Below, piece by piece: positions 7,316 through 16,226 of a stretch of 64,000 bases of DNA. Position 1 is the stretch's first letter. The number at the start of each line of letters is the position of its first letter. The notes under the pieces were generated by a model that was given only the letters and a program-made list of their open reading frames with translations, ran no database searches and had not been told where the DNA came from. Position numbers and translations under genes: made by a program. This DNA comes from Lentisphaerota bacterium (GTDB taxonomy: Bacteria > Verrucomicrobiota > Lentisphaeria > Victivallales > Victivallaceae), in assembly GCA_015061805.1 (NCBI GenBank), contig SUVV01000010.1:19934-83933 (forward strand), given 5' to 3'.

Positions 7316-9433
7316 TCAGTTGTTTTCCATCTCTTTGAGTGCCGCTTTGCGGGAGAGGCGGATCTTACCGGAATTATCGATATCGATCACCTTGACGGTA
7401 ACATAGTCACCTTCGGAGCAGATATCGGTAACTTTGGCGACCCGGTAGTCAGCCATTTCGGAGATGTGGAGCAGCCCGTCCATGCCGGGGAGGATTTCAA
7501 CGAAAGCGCCGAAATCGCGGATGGTGACGACTTTGCCGCGATAGATCTTGCCGATTTCCGCTTCAGCGGTGCAGGCGATGACGCGTTCTTTGGCAGCGGT
7601 GAGCTGTTCCAGATTGGCAGCCATGATCTTGACGGTACCATCTTCTTCAACGTCGATGGAAGCGTGGGTTTCATCGGTGATGGCGCGGATATTCTTACCT
7701 CCGGGACCGATGAGGGCACCGATCTTGTCGGGGTTGATCTTGACCACATCGATACGCGGAGCGCGGGGGCTGATGTCGGCGCGTGGTTCAGCGATGCATG
7801 CTTCCATGACATCGAGGATCTTCAACCGGGCGACCCGGTCGCGTTCCATACCTTCGCAGAGCAATTCGATGGGGATGCCGGGGAGCTTGAGGTCGAGCTG
7901 GAATCCGGTGATACCGTCGCGGGTACCGCAGACCTTGAAGTCCATATCGCCGAAGTGGTCTTCCGCACCGATGATGTCGGTCAGGAGCAGACGTTCGCCG
8001 TTGTCACCGGTCACAAGACCGCAGGAGATACCGGCGACCGGAGCGGTGATGGGGACACCGGCGTCCATCAGAGAAAGCGTGGCGCCGCAAACAGAAGCCA
8101 TACTGGTCGAACCGTTGGAACTCATGATTTCAGAGACACAGCGGATGACGTAGGGGAAGTCTTTGGGAATGACCTTGGAAACAGAACGTTCCGCCAGATT
8201 TCCGTGACCGATTTCGCGGCGGCCGGGACCGGCGATACGGCCGACTTCGCCAACGCTGAAGTTGGGGAAGTTGTAGTGGAGATAGAAACGCTTGACATCG
8301 AGTCCGGTTTCGCTGGTGAGGTCATCGGTTTCCTGAGCATCTTTTTCGTTACCGAGGGTGGTGATGACCAGAGCCTGGGTTTCGCCGCGGGAGAAGAGCG
8401 CACTGCCGTGAACCACCGGAAGCACGTTGACTTCAGCGGAGAGCGGACGGATATCGGTGATACCGCGGCCGTCAGGACGGAACTGACGGGTGAGGATGAT
8501 GCGGCGAGTAACGTCGCGGACGTGATCATCAAAACCGATGGCGGTCATGAAAGCGTATTCCTGATCGGAAAGTTCGGCGAACTGTTCGCGGAGGGCTTCA
8601 CGCATTTCGGAACGGAGCGCATCCATGGCGACACTGCGGTCTTCTTTACCGGGGATGACGCAAACGTCATCGATACGGCCGGCGCAGAAATCTTCCATCG
8701 CCTTCTGCAGAGCATCGGGAACCAGGTAGAGTTTGTAATCTTTTTTGGGACGACCGGCGATTTTCGCCAGTTCGATCTGGGCTTCGCACTGCTTGACGAT
8801 GGCTGCATCGGCGGCGTACATCGCATCGCGCATTTCGGCTTCGGTGAGGAATTCGGCTTCACCTTCGATCATGATGACCTGACCGGGACGACCGGCGTAG
8901 ATGAGTTCGAGGCGGCTCTTTTTCATCTCTTCGCGGGTGGGGTTGATGACGTACTTGCCGTCGATCTGACCGACGCGCACCGCACCGATGGGACCGTCAA
9001 AGGGCAGGTCGGAAAGCATAAGAGAAACTGAAGCACCGAGCATGGCCAGCACGTCGGGTTCATTGACACCGTCAGCAGAGAGCAGAGTGCTGCAGACCTG
9101 GACTTCATCAAAGAAGCCTTTGGGGAACAGCGGACGGATGGGACGGTCGATCATACGGCAGGTGAGGATCTCCTTGGTGGAGGGACGGCCTTCGCGTTTG
9201 ATATAGCCGCCGGGGAATTTACCGGCCGCAGCATATTTTTCGCGGTAGTCGACCTGCAACGGGAAAAAGTCAGTTCCTTCGCGGGGAGCGCCGCTGCAAG
9301 CGGTGGTCAGCACGATGGAGTCGCCCATGCGCACCAGACAGCTGCCGTTGGCAAGACCGGCAAGTTTGCCAGTGGAAATTTCCATAGTTCTGGCATCATC
9401 AAGTTGAAAAACGATTTTCTTTTCTTCGCCCAT
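7316..9433 (-). CDS. pnp: Polyribonucleotide nucleotidyltransferase (PNPase)
   Basis: A 705-residue protein of the usual PNPase length. It degrades RNA 3' to 5' by phosphorolysis and acts in mRNA turnover. Domain order is complete: first RNase PH core (about 10-145, with FFPLQVDYREKYAAAGKFPG and RPIRPLFPKG), an alpha-helical domain, second RNase PH core (about 310-540, with QALVITTLG and SVCGATLSLMDAGVPI), KH domain with the GxxG loop IGPGGKN near 572, and S1 domain from about 625 (GKIYRGKVVTIRDFGAFVEI). The common upstream partner rpsO is not adjacent; instead a promoter and a leader of about 218 nt precede it. Confidence 0.97.
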   Translation of the reverse strand: MGEEKKIVFQLDDARTMEISTGKLAGLANGSCLVRMGDSIVLTTACSGAPREGTDFFPLQVDYREKYAAAGKFPGGYIKREGRPSTKEILTCRMIDRPIRPLFPKGFFDEVQVCSTLLSADGVNEPDVLAMLGASVSLMLSDLPFDGPIGAVRVGQIDGKYVINPTREEMKKSRLELIYAGRPGQVIMIEGEAEFLTEAEMRDAMYAADAAIVKQCEAQIELAKIAGRPKKDYKLYLVPDALQKAMEDFCAGRIDDVCVIPGKEDRSVAMDALRSEMREALREQFAELSDQEYAFMTAIGFDDHVRDVTRRIILTRQFRPDGRGITDIRPLSAEVNVLPVVHGSALFSRGETQALVITTLGNEKDAQETDDLTSETGLDVKRFYLHYNFPNFSVGEVGRIAGPGRREIGHGNLAERSVSKVIPKDFPYVIRCVSEIMSSNGSTSMASVCGATLSLMDAGVPITAPVAGISCGLVTGDNGERLLLTDIIGAEDHFGDMDFKVCGTRDGITGFQLDLKLPGIPIELLCEGMERDRVARLKILDVMEACIAEPRADISPRAPRIDVVKINPDKIGALIGPGGKNIRAITDETHASIDVEEDGTVKIMAANLEQLTAAKERVIACTAEAEIGKIYRGKVVTIRDFGAFVEILPGMDGLLHISEMADYRVAKVTDICSEGDYVTVKVIDIDNSGKIRLSRKAALKEMENN

Positions 9434-9658
9434 AATAAATTTCCTTTCAATAAGCGATTTTCCGGGCGGACAGAAGGCGTTTTACTGTAACTTTACCGGC
9501 AGACTTCCGCAGGCGGCGGAATCCCGGTGTCGGCACTCGGAACGAACATTTCTCCCGAATGACGAAACCGACCTTCCACATACCCGCAACGGCACTGCAC
9601 GGGAACGATCGTTGACAGTAACGGTTTCCCGCCCTCTATCAGCCATATACTTAATTAT

Positions 9659-9687
9659 AATATATATCCAACCGGAGAAAATTGCAA
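9659..9687 (-). promoter_or_regulatory. pnp promoter
   Basis: On the minus strand TTGCAA (9687-9682), 17 bp, TATATT (9664-9659), with transcription starting near 9651. Confidence 0.65.
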
Positions 9688-9783
9688 CTTTTTATTACAG
9701 ATATACATCTATATTTGTATTATTGTCGGCAATTCTCCGGCGCAAACAAGCCGCGTGTTTCTGCAGCTGTTCTCTGCTCCGAA

Positions 9784-9809
9784 CGGCACGCGCCCGTGAA
9801 CGCGTGCCG
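9784..9809 (-). terminator. GC-rich hairpin after the sugar isomerase gene
   Basis: A perfect 9-bp stem CGGCACGCG/CGCGTGCCG with an 8-nt loop, 19 bp beyond the isomerase stop. The following T-run is poor (TTCGG), so termination may be weak or factor-assisted. Confidence 0.45.
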
Positions 9810-9828
9810 CCCATCTCCTGCCAAAGGA

Positions 9829-11202
9829 TCAGCGGATAACGCGGATTCCGTTGATCCTGGCGTAGTTTTCGATAAGTTCCATGTTGTCGCCATAAGTGAC
9901 GATGTAGTGCTGACTCATGACGTTCTGGATGAAACTTTCGGATTCGCCGGACTCGAAGAAAACTTCAAGACTGGGCAGCTGGGGAGCCGGAGGCGCCCAG
10001 CCTGCTTCTTCCCAGGTTTCCGGGGTCTTGGCGGTACCGCGGACGGCGTGGATGACCAGATCGCCGTCGACCTGCGCCAGCCGGACGATCGTAACCGGGC
10101 CGGTTTTGACCTTGGAAACGTTGAGCAGACCTTCGCCGAAGGAACCGAAAGCATTGGGCATCACGGTGATACCGCCGTCGGTGACAGAAGCCGGGACATA
10201 ATCCGGCACGCCCATATAGGCGCTCTTTTCGGTGAATTCATAGAATTCCATGTAAGCCGGACTCACACCGGTGAGGTACTTCATGATCAGTTCCATGACG
10301 GCGCCGTAGGAGTCGTTTTCCGGAACGGTGGGGATATCCAGCTCATCATGGAGAAGCGTAAGCGCTCCGGCGGGAGCGAATTTGAGCAGTTTTTTCACGC
10401 CGTCAACATCGCAGAAACTGAAGGCATCGTAGTTGCGTTCTTTGATCTTTTTCTGGAACGCCAGCGAAAGACGGACGGAATTTTCCACCGTACCGGGCTG
10501 GGGATCGCGGACAAACTTCCAGTTGTTGCGGATCTTGGCGGCACCGTCAGCGATCTCCGCATCGGTAATGCCGTTGGAAAGTTCCTGGATCTCAAGCAGA
10601 TCAAAATGTTCGATCTCGGCACCGATCTTCTTTTTAAGCAGATTGCCATCATAAAGGGTTCCGAACAGGCGCATATCGCGGTAGCCGCTCATGCCGATAA
10701 AGGCGCTGTGCATCCTGGCGGAAGCGGAAGCCGCACGCAGGAAATTCGCCGCTTCGTCGTAGCGGGGAAGCGCATCCTTTTTGTTGACCAGATACTTGAA
10801 GTTGTAACCCATTTCCTGCATGGGGCCGCGCAACGCGGTGGTTCCGGCCTGATCGGCGGTGGTAACGAAGTGGCCGTTTTCTCTCCATCCGCTCAATCCC
10901 CACAGCAGCATCGGTTTGTGTTTGAACGGCTCAATGACTTTGATCACCGCCCAGGTGGGGATCCAGCCGGCGATACAGACCACGAGGGCATCGAAATCGC
11001 CTTTGGAAAGTTCTTCAACGGCACGTTTCGCCTGCAAACCATCCGGATCATCGCTCACCGGAGCAGTTTCAAAGAGTTCGATACCGCGTTTTTTCAATTC
11101 ATCTGCGGCGGCACGGCAGCGGTTGTCGATGAATTCGCGCGGAGTGTTTACTTCACCGAAACCGACAAATCCGGCACGGACTACAAAATTCTTTTCACTC
11201 AT
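9829..11202 (-). CDS. L-fucose/L-arabinose isomerase-like sugar isomerase
   Basis: A 457-residue protein with the N-terminal Rossmann-like domain (VRAGFVGFGEVNTPREFID; DALVVCIAGWIPTWAVI) and C-terminal barrel domain of the fucose/arabinose isomerase superfamily, which converts aldoses to ketoses with Mn2+. EFYEFTEKSAYMGVPDYVPA and the MPNAFGSFGEGL stretch lie in the C-terminal half. The start is ATG 11202: GGAGG sits six bases upstream, whereas the longer frame needs TTG. It overlaps the upstream kinase stop by 8 bp, so the two are coupled and should act in sequence (isomerise, then phosphorylate). The substrate is not readable from sequence; a deoxyhexose or pentose is likely. Confidence 0.65.
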   Translation of the reverse strand: MSEKNFVVRAGFVGFGEVNTPREFIDNRCRAAADELKKRGIELFETAPVSDDPDGLQAKRAVEELSKGDFDALVVCIAGWIPTWAVIKVIEPFKHKPMLLWGLSGWRENGHFVTTADQAGTTALRGPMQEMGYNFKYLVNKKDALPRYDEAANFLRAASASARMHSAFIGMSGYRDMRLFGTLYDGNLLKKKIGAEIEHFDLLEIQELSNGITDAEIADGAAKIRNNWKFVRDPQPGTVENSVRLSLAFQKKIKERNYDAFSFCDVDGVKKLLKFAPAGALTLLHDELDIPTVPENDSYGAVMELIMKYLTGVSPAYMEFYEFTEKSAYMGVPDYVPASVTDGGITVMPNAFGSFGEGLLNVSKVKTGPVTIVRLAQVDGDLVIHAVRGTAKTPETWEEAGWAPPAPQLPSLEVFFESGESESFIQNVMSQHYIVTYGDNMELIENYARINGIRVIR

Positions 11203-12676
11203 TTTTTCCTCCAAAAGTTGGCAAAAGCAGTTTATTCAACTGCCGGTATTTTTCAAACGGTTTGATGTAACTGGCAGCAGCGTTGCCCGGTTCGACCCGG
11301 CACGCCACTTTGACCATCGCGGCAACTGCTGACGCAGTATCAGGGAAATCCCCGCAGGCGACCGCTCCGAGAATGGCGGCACCCAGACTGGTTGCTTCAG
11401 CACATTCGGTAACTGTCACCGGCAGATTGAGGACATCCGCCTTGATCTGAAGCCAGAGTTTGCTCTTGGAAGCTCCGCCCAGCGAACGGATTTCCCGGAT
11501 ATTGCATCCCATGGAACGCAGCGCTTCCACATTATCTTTAAGCAAATATGCCACCGATTCCATAATGGCACGGGCGAAGTGTCCCCGCTTGTGCGCCAGA
11601 GTAATTCCCCAGGCGACTCCTCTGGCATGAGGATTGCAGTCCGGAGAAACTGCTCCGGCGCAATGGGGCAGCAGGATCAATCCGTCACTGCCGGGAGCAA
11701 CTGCCGCTGCTTCAGCATCGAAAGTCTTGAAATCCATGCCGCCGGAAAATTCATCGCGGAAATGCTTCAACAGCATCCCGGCGGTCGGCGCCCAGGGCAG
11801 CAGAACATAAGAACCGGGATCAAATCCCATGTAGGTACTCAAACGTTTTTCTTCATCGTAGATGATCTTGTCAAAGGCGGCACAGAGCGCCAGAGTGCAT
11901 CCGGTGGTCTCTGAAATCATTCCTTCTCCGGAACAACCGCTGCCCAGATTACCGCAAACGTGATCGATGGGAGCGGCAGCAATTACGGTTCCGGCAGAAA
12001 CCGGAGAGTCATTGGCAATACAAACGGCAGAAGCTTCTCCGGAATTTTTCAATTCCGGCAGCTGATCCGGCGTGATGCCGAGCGCTTCGAGCATCGGCTG
12101 ATCGTAGCTGTTGGTACGGATGTCGTAGTAAAGCGCCGAGGGAAGCAGTCCGGAACAGGTGAAATATTTACCGGTCAGCCGGAAAGCGATGAAGTCTTCC
12201 ACCATCAGATATTTGGCAGTTACGGCAAAAAGTTCCGGTTCGTGCCGGCGGTACCAGAGGATCTTGGGTGCCGGCCAGCAGGGCAGCATCTCGGTTTGAC
12301 CGGAAAGACGGAAAAGAGCATCACTGCCGAATCGCTCTTCCAATTCCTTTGCTTCAGCGGCAGCGCGGTTATCCAGCCAGACGATCGCTTTACGCAGAGG
12401 TTTGCCATTCTCATCGACCATGATCAAGGTTTCCGCCTGCCCGGTGATGGCAATAGAACGGATATCTGCCGGAGCGATACCGGCTTGTCCGATGGCTTCA
12501 GAGATAGCGGATTTGGCTGATTGCCAATAAATTTCAGCATCAAGTTCGACGATATCCGGCGCGGGAGTTTCCAAAGTGTATTCGGTCAATCCGACACCGG
12601 CCATATTTCCGGAATTATCGAAAACTGCCGCCTTGACACCGGTAGTTCCCATATCCAATCCGAGATAGTAATTCAT
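11195..12676 (-). CDS. FGGY-family carbohydrate kinase
   Basis: A 493-residue ATP-dependent ketose/polyol kinase related to xylulokinase and rhamnulokinase. The N-terminal phosphate loop YLGLDMGTTGVKAAVFD is intact, AITGQAE and IVWLDNRA follow near 78 and 99, and the C-terminal FGGY signature region RSLGGASKSKLWLQIKADVL starts near 400, then ATSLGAAILGA. GGAG lies nine bases before ATG 12676. It is the first gene of a two-gene operon with the sugar isomerase. With the araD-like gene about 9 kb away it could form an isomerase-kinase-aldolase/epimerase route. Xylulo-, fuculo-, rhamnulo- and ribulokinase are all possible. Confidence 0.85.
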   Translation of the reverse strand: MNYYLGLDMGTTGVKAAVFDNSGNMAGVGLTEYTLETPAPDIVELDAEIYWQSAKSAISEAIGQAGIAPADIRSIAITGQAETLIMVDENGKPLRKAIVWLDNRAAAEAKELEERFGSDALFRLSGQTEMLPCWPAPKILWYRRHEPELFAVTAKYLMVEDFIAFRLTGKYFTCSGLLPSALYYDIRTNSYDQPMLEALGITPDQLPELKNSGEASAVCIANDSPVSAGTVIAAAPIDHVCGNLGSGCSGEGMISETTGCTLALCAAFDKIIYDEEKRLSTYMGFDPGSYVLLPWAPTAGMLLKHFRDEFSGGMDFKTFDAEAAAVAPGSDGLILLPHCAGAVSPDCNPHARGVAWGITLAHKRGHFARAIMESVAYLLKDNVEALRSMGCNIREIRSLGGASKSKLWLQIKADVLNLPVTVTECAEATSLGAAILGAVACGDFPDTASAVAAMVKVACRVEPGNAAASYIKPFEKYRQLNKLLLPTFGGKNE

Positions 12677-12716
12677 TCAACCAGACTCCATCAATGTTTA
12701 TCTACAGTCACAGGAA

Positions 12717-12745
12717 AATATACACCACAGAAACGAACATTTCAA
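12717..12745 (-). promoter_or_regulatory. Promoter of the kinase-isomerase operon
   Basis: Minus strand TTGAAA (12745-12740), 17 bp, TATATT (12722-12717); the start codon is about 40 bp beyond. Confidence 0.75.
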
Positions 12746-12793
12746 ATAAAAAATTTCACTGACGATCAATGGGTGTTCTGAAATAACGCGATA

Positions 12794-13678
12794 TTATTTC
12801 AGGATGATGCCCATCGCGCCGCCGACGGCACGTTCCGCGCCGAGAGCGTGGGAATTCAGTTTACGCAATTTGTGCTTTTCCCGGACGATCAGCGTGGTGG
12901 AACCGCCGCCGTCCATATTCAAGCCGCTGTAAGCGCCGAGATGCAGGAGGAACTGACCTACTTCATAAGTGGAAGCTCCCATGCTGTATCCCGGCTGTCT
13001 GCCGTCAATGGCAACGATATACATGTAGCGTTTATCTTTGGAAAGTCCATATCCGGTACGGGGCGCCAACTTGGCTCTGGGATTGTCTTTGGGAGTAAGT
13101 TTGCCGTCTCTGAGTACAAATCCGAAACCGCTGATTGCGTGTTGGACCGAACTGATATCATCGCCCGGAGCAAAGAGTTTGAATTCCATCGTGCCGTCTT
13201 TGTAAACGACAAATGATGGTCTGCCCTTGCGGATTTCAGCGACCAACTGACCGTCGGACACGATCAATCCCTGATTTCCGGCATATTTGAATGTCCACGG
13301 CGCATGGAACGGTCCCCACGGACTGCCATTGACAGAAACCACCATATTTTCGCCATTTTTCACCGCATCTTCCATGAATTTACGGCAGGTGACACGACGG
13401 GTGCGGATGATTCCTTTGGGATAGTCCGGCATCGGCTTGCCCCAATCCCTGTCGCGCGGAGTCATTTTGAAACCGAACCTGCCGGAACCCAGATCAACTC
13501 TGACCGCCGCCGCCCGGATCAAACGGGGGGATGTCAGTTTGAATTCAGTATAGACCACGCCGGGACAGACCGTTTTGACCTTATCACGCTTATCCCAGTT
13601 GAAGTTTCCCTTGAGTTCGACTCCCGCTCCGAGTGACAGAACAGCGAACAACAACAACACGGTCAGAAATCTGTGCAT
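12794..13678 (-). CDS. Phosphodiester glycosidase (NAGPA domain) family protein, exported
   Basis: A 294-residue protein with signal peptide (residues 1-18, LTVLLLFAVLSLGAG). The rest is a DUF2233/NAGPA domain: VVSVNGSPWGPF near 115, RTGYGLSKDKRYMYIVAIDG near 213, then YSMGASTYEVGQFL and the hallmark LNMDGGGSTTL near 260. The family removes N-acetylglucosamine linked through a phosphodiester in the characterised animal enzyme; bacterial members are thought to act on cell-wall or capsule phosphodiesters. It lies 30 bp after smpB, so it is probably read from the grpE promoter, which is a curious partner for chaperone genes. Confidence 0.85.
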   Translation of the reverse strand: MHRFLTVLLLFAVLSLGAGVELKGNFNWDKRDKVKTVCPGVVYTEFKLTSPRLIRAAAVRVDLGSGRFGFKMTPRDRDWGKPMPDYPKGIIRTRRVTCRKFMEDAVKNGENMVVSVNGSPWGPFHAPWTFKYAGNQGLIVSDGQLVAEIRKGRPSFVVYKDGTMEFKLFAPGDDISSVQHAISGFGFVLRDGKLTPKDNPRAKLAPRTGYGLSKDKRYMYIVAIDGRQPGYSMGASTYEVGQFLLHLGAYSGLNMDGGGSTTLIVREKHKLRKLNSHALGAERAVGGAMGIILK

Positions 13679-13708
13679 AACCAGTACCCCTTGTTTGTTA
13701 AGGTTGAA

Positions 13709-14173
13709 TTATTTGCGTATTGCGCGACGCATCTCTTTTTCCGAATCCCGCTTACGCAGAGTTTCCCGCTGATCGGCATGGGTCTTGCCCTGGCAATAGG
13801 CGATCTCCACCTTGATCAAGCCGCCCTTGAGATAGAAACGCAGCGGAATAAGGGTTCCGCCTTTGGTTCCCAGCCATTGATGCAGTTTGAGTATCTCCTT
13901 TTTGTGCATCAGCAGCCGCCGGGTCTGCTTGACCTGGTGGTTGAAGCGGTTTCCGAAATCGTACGCGGCGATATGGACATTGTGAAGCAGCAGCTGACCT
14001 TTTTCGATTTTGGCGAATCCTTCATTGAGCTGGATCGCTCTGGCACGGCAGCTTTTGACTTCAGTGCCGGTAAGTTGAATACCTGCCTCGAAGCGTTCGA
14101 TCACATTGTAATCGTGAAACGCCTTGCGGTTGGAAGCCAATGTCGGGTCAGGAGCAGCATCTTTCTTTGCCAT
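13709..14173 (-). CDS. smpB: SsrA (tmRNA)-binding protein SmpB
   Basis: A 154-residue protein that delivers tmRNA to stalled ribosomes. The family core is complete: NRKAFHDYNVIERFEAGIQLTGTEVKS, the NEGFAKI segment, NHQVKQTRRLLMHKKEI and the basic C-terminal tail KTHADQRETLRKRD. Three bases separate it from dnaJ, so it belongs to the chaperone operon. tmRNA itself is not in this window. Confidence 0.97.
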   Translation of the reverse strand: MAKKDAAPDPTLASNRKAFHDYNVIERFEAGIQLTGTEVKSCRARAIQLNEGFAKIEKGQLLLHNVHIAAYDFGNRFNHQVKQTRRLLMHKKEILKLHQWLGTKGGTLIPLRFYLKGGLIKVEIAYCQGKTHADQRETLRKRDSEKEMRRAIRK

Positions 14174-14176
14174 GAT

Positions 14177-15322
14177 TTACTCCCCGCGCAGGAAATTACC
14201 GGCGCGTTTAACAAATTCTTTGTGGCGCGGAGTATTGTTTTCGGTGAAAGTTTCCGCCAGTTTTTCCAACAATGCTTTCTGTTCTTTGGAAAGATTCACC
14301 GGAGTTTCCACAATGACCCGGATGTGCAGATCACCTCTGCCCATTCCGCGACGGAGTGACGGCGCGCCCTTGCCCTTGAGCCGGAGGATCTGTCCGCTCT
14401 GGGTTCCGGCAGGAACGTTGAGTTTGGCTTTGCCGGAAATCGTCGGAACTTCCACGGCTCCACCGGTCGCGGCGACCGCAAAAGAGACCGGAACTTCGCA
14501 ATAAAGGTTATTGCCGTCACGTTCAAAAACAGCGCTCGGCCGGACATGGATGAAAATATAGAGATCACCGGCGGGACCGCCGTTGATTCCGCCGCCTCCC
14601 TGTCCGGAATCACGCAGCTGGGAACCGGTGTCAACACCCGCAGGAATACGGATGGTGCGCTGACGTTTCACCTGCACCTGACCGCGGCCGCGGCATGAAC
14701 GGCAGGGCTTCTCGATCACCTGACCGCTGCCGCCGCAGGCGGGACAGGTCTGACGGACACTGAAAAATCCCTGTGAAACGGTATAACTGCCGCTGCCGCC
14801 GCAACGGGAACAACTCTTTTTACCGCTGCCTTCGGCACAGCCGGAACCGTGACATTCGGAACATTTTTCCATTTTGGTGATATCGATGGTCTTTTCGACA
14901 CCGTACATGGCATCTTCAAAGTCGATCTCCAGATCGTAACGCAGATCATCGCCGCGCCGGGGCGCATTGGGGTCACGACGGGAACGGCCGCCGCCGAAGA
15001 GGTCTTCAAAACTGAAGCCGCCTCCGCCACCGCCGCCGAAGAACTGACTGAATATATCCTGCGCCCGCTGGTAATCATAACCGCCTCCGCCGCCGCCCTG
15101 ACGGGTGTAGGCATCGTGACCGAACTGATCATACTGCTGACGCTTCTCCGGATTGCTCAAAGTTTCGTAAGCAATGGAGATATCTTTGAATTTTTCTTCG
15201 GCTTTCTTATCGCCCTGATTGCGGTCCGGGTGATATTTCAGCGCCAGTTTGCGGTACGCTTTTTTTATCTCATCGGCGCTGGCACCTTTGCTGATGCCGA
15301 GTGTTTCATAATAATCAGCCAT
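14177..15322 (-). CDS. dnaJ: Chaperone protein DnaJ
   Basis: A 381-residue full-length type I J-protein. It has a J domain (3-70) with HPD at 31-33, a Gly-rich region 75-110, four zinc-binding repeats ([32 protein letters not shown], about 148-212), a substrate-binding C-terminal domain and a dimerisation tail. It stimulates the DnaK ATPase and hands over unfolded clients. grpE is six bases upstream; dnaK is not in this operon or in the window. Confidence 0.97.
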   Translation of the reverse strand: MADYYETLGISKGASADEIKKAYRKLALKYHPDRNQGDKKAEEKFKDISIAYETLSNPEKRQQYDQFGHDAYTRQGGGGGGYDYQRAQDIFSQFFGGGGGGGFSFEDLFGGGRSRRDPNAPRRGDDLRYDLEIDFEDAMYGVEKTIDITKMEKCSECHGSGCAEGSGKKSCSRCGGSGSYTVSQGFFSVRQTCPACGGSGQVIEKPCRSCRGRGQVQVKRQRTIRIPAGVDTGSQLRDSGQGGGGINGGPAGDLYIFIHVRPSAVFERDGNNLYCEVPVSFAVAATGGAVEVPTISGKAKLNVPAGTQSGQILRLKGKGAPSLRRGMGRGDLHIRVIVETPVNLSKEQKALLEKLAETFTENNTPRHKEFVKRAGNFLRGE

Positions 15323-15328
15323 AATGAC

Positions 15329-15946
15329 TTATTCCTCCTTTTTTTCCGGTTCCTCTGCGGGTGCATTGCCGGAAGAGACCAGTACGCGGGCGGGGCGAAG
15401 CAACTTTTCACCCATGGTGAATCCGCCGCTCCACTCCCGGATGATACAGCCTTCCGGAACAGTTTCCGAATTCTCATAACCGACGGCATCGTGGAGTGAA
15501 GGATCAAATTTTTCTCCGGCGGTTTTCATCCGTTTAACGCCGAGTTCATCCAGCGCCTTGTCGAATTCGCCGATGATCATATTCATACCCTGCTTGAGCG
15601 CTTCGAGGTTGTCCGACTGTTCAGCGGCACTCTGCGCCATTCCGAGGTAATCGACCACCGAGAGGAAAGGAACGAGCGTGGAAGAAATGGCATAACTTCT
15701 GGCATCAGCGACGTCCCGGACGGAACGTTTGCGGAAGTTCTGATATTCAGCCTGCAAATAGAGATATTTGGCCTGCAATTCGGCGAGTTCGGCTTTAAGT
15801 TTGTCCTCAGCGGAAAGTTCCGGAGTTTCCGGAGCGCTCTCTTCTGCGGAAGCTTCCGGGGCATCATTGAGAACGGTATCAACTTTTTCTTCTGCTTCGG
15901 GATTGATTTCCGGATTTTCCGGAGAATTATCTTTTTTTCTGAACAT
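15329..15946 (-). CDS. grpE: Nucleotide exchange factor GrpE
   Basis: A 205-residue co-chaperone that releases ADP from DnaK. An acidic, low-complexity N-terminus (residues 1-50, Glu/Pro-rich) precedes a long coiled coil (LQAKYLYLQAEYQNFRKR) and the C-terminal beta domain with EKFDPSLHDAVGY and GFTMGEKLLRPARV. It is the first gene of grpE-dnaJ-smpB-glycosidase. The promoter upstream is a housekeeping one; neither HrcA nor a CIRCE element is seen. Confidence 0.96.
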   Translation of the reverse strand: MFRKKDNSPENPEINPEAEEKVDTVLNDAPEASAEESAPETPELSAEDKLKAELAELQAKYLYLQAEYQNFRKRSVRDVADARSYAISSTLVPFLSVVDYLGMAQSAAEQSDNLEALKQGMNMIIGEFDKALDELGVKRMKTAGEKFDPSLHDAVGYENSETVPEGCIIREWSGGFTMGEKLLRPARVLVSSGNAPAEEPEKKEE

Positions 15947-15984
15947 AATATGTTAAACTCCATATAAATGCTTGTCAAATCAAT

Positions 15985-16013
15985 AATATAAACTGGGAAA
16001 TGGTAATTTTCAA
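15985..16013 (-). promoter_or_regulatory. grpE operon promoter
   Basis: Minus strand TTGAAA (16013-16008), 17 bp, TATATT (15990-15985), giving a short leader of about 30 nt. The same stretch begins CTTGAAA, resembling a heat-shock -35, but the matching -10 (CCAGTTT) is poorly spaced. Confidence 0.7.
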
Positions 16014-16152
16014 GTAAAAAACGCTTCTTGAAATGATCACTTTTTGTGACTCCCGGTTTTTCCGGTGATCTCCATTGTATTGCAGCATATCGTCAACAAA
16101 GATTATCGTGGATCTATTGCAGGATACGATTTGCCCGGAACCGGAAAAATAA

Positions 16153-16184
16153 GGACAATCTCCGTAAAAAAACGGAAATTGTTC
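16153..16184 (-). terminator. Hairpin after the phosphoesterase gene
   Basis: An imperfect stem (about 12 bp, one mismatch) closing on an A/T loop, followed on the minus strand by CCTTATTTTT. It lies 42 bp past the stop and is a plausible intrinsic terminator. Confidence 0.45.
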
Positions 16185-16226
16185 TGATAAATTTACTGCT
16201 TGCAGTACAATTGCAAAAATTGCATA

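Larger units (their letters stand above)
9434..9828 (-). other. pnp leader and intergenic region
   Basis: A 395-bp gap between the sugar isomerase gene and pnp, both on the minus strand. It holds the pnp promoter (9659-9687), a leader of about 218 nt and the hairpin at 9784-9809. In the leader, TTCCGC/GCGGAA form a stem (9505-9521), and TTACTGT (9482-9488) can pair with ACAGTAA (9615-9621), closing a larger domain. E. coli pnp is autoregulated through its leader; whether that happens here is inference. Confidence 0.5.

Noticed and set aside
7253..9031. 592-codon open frame opposite pnp
   Set aside because: Antisense open frames are common here because of codon bias (also opposite the 5053 hydrolase, ahcY and the SNF2 gene); low-complexity Asp/Gly/Phe-rich product, no ribosome site.
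15985..16030. Heat-shock promoter or CIRCE element at grpE
   Set aside because: CTTGAAA is present but the heat-shock -10 is misplaced, and no TTAGCACTC-type inverted repeat is seen; the housekeeping reading fits better.
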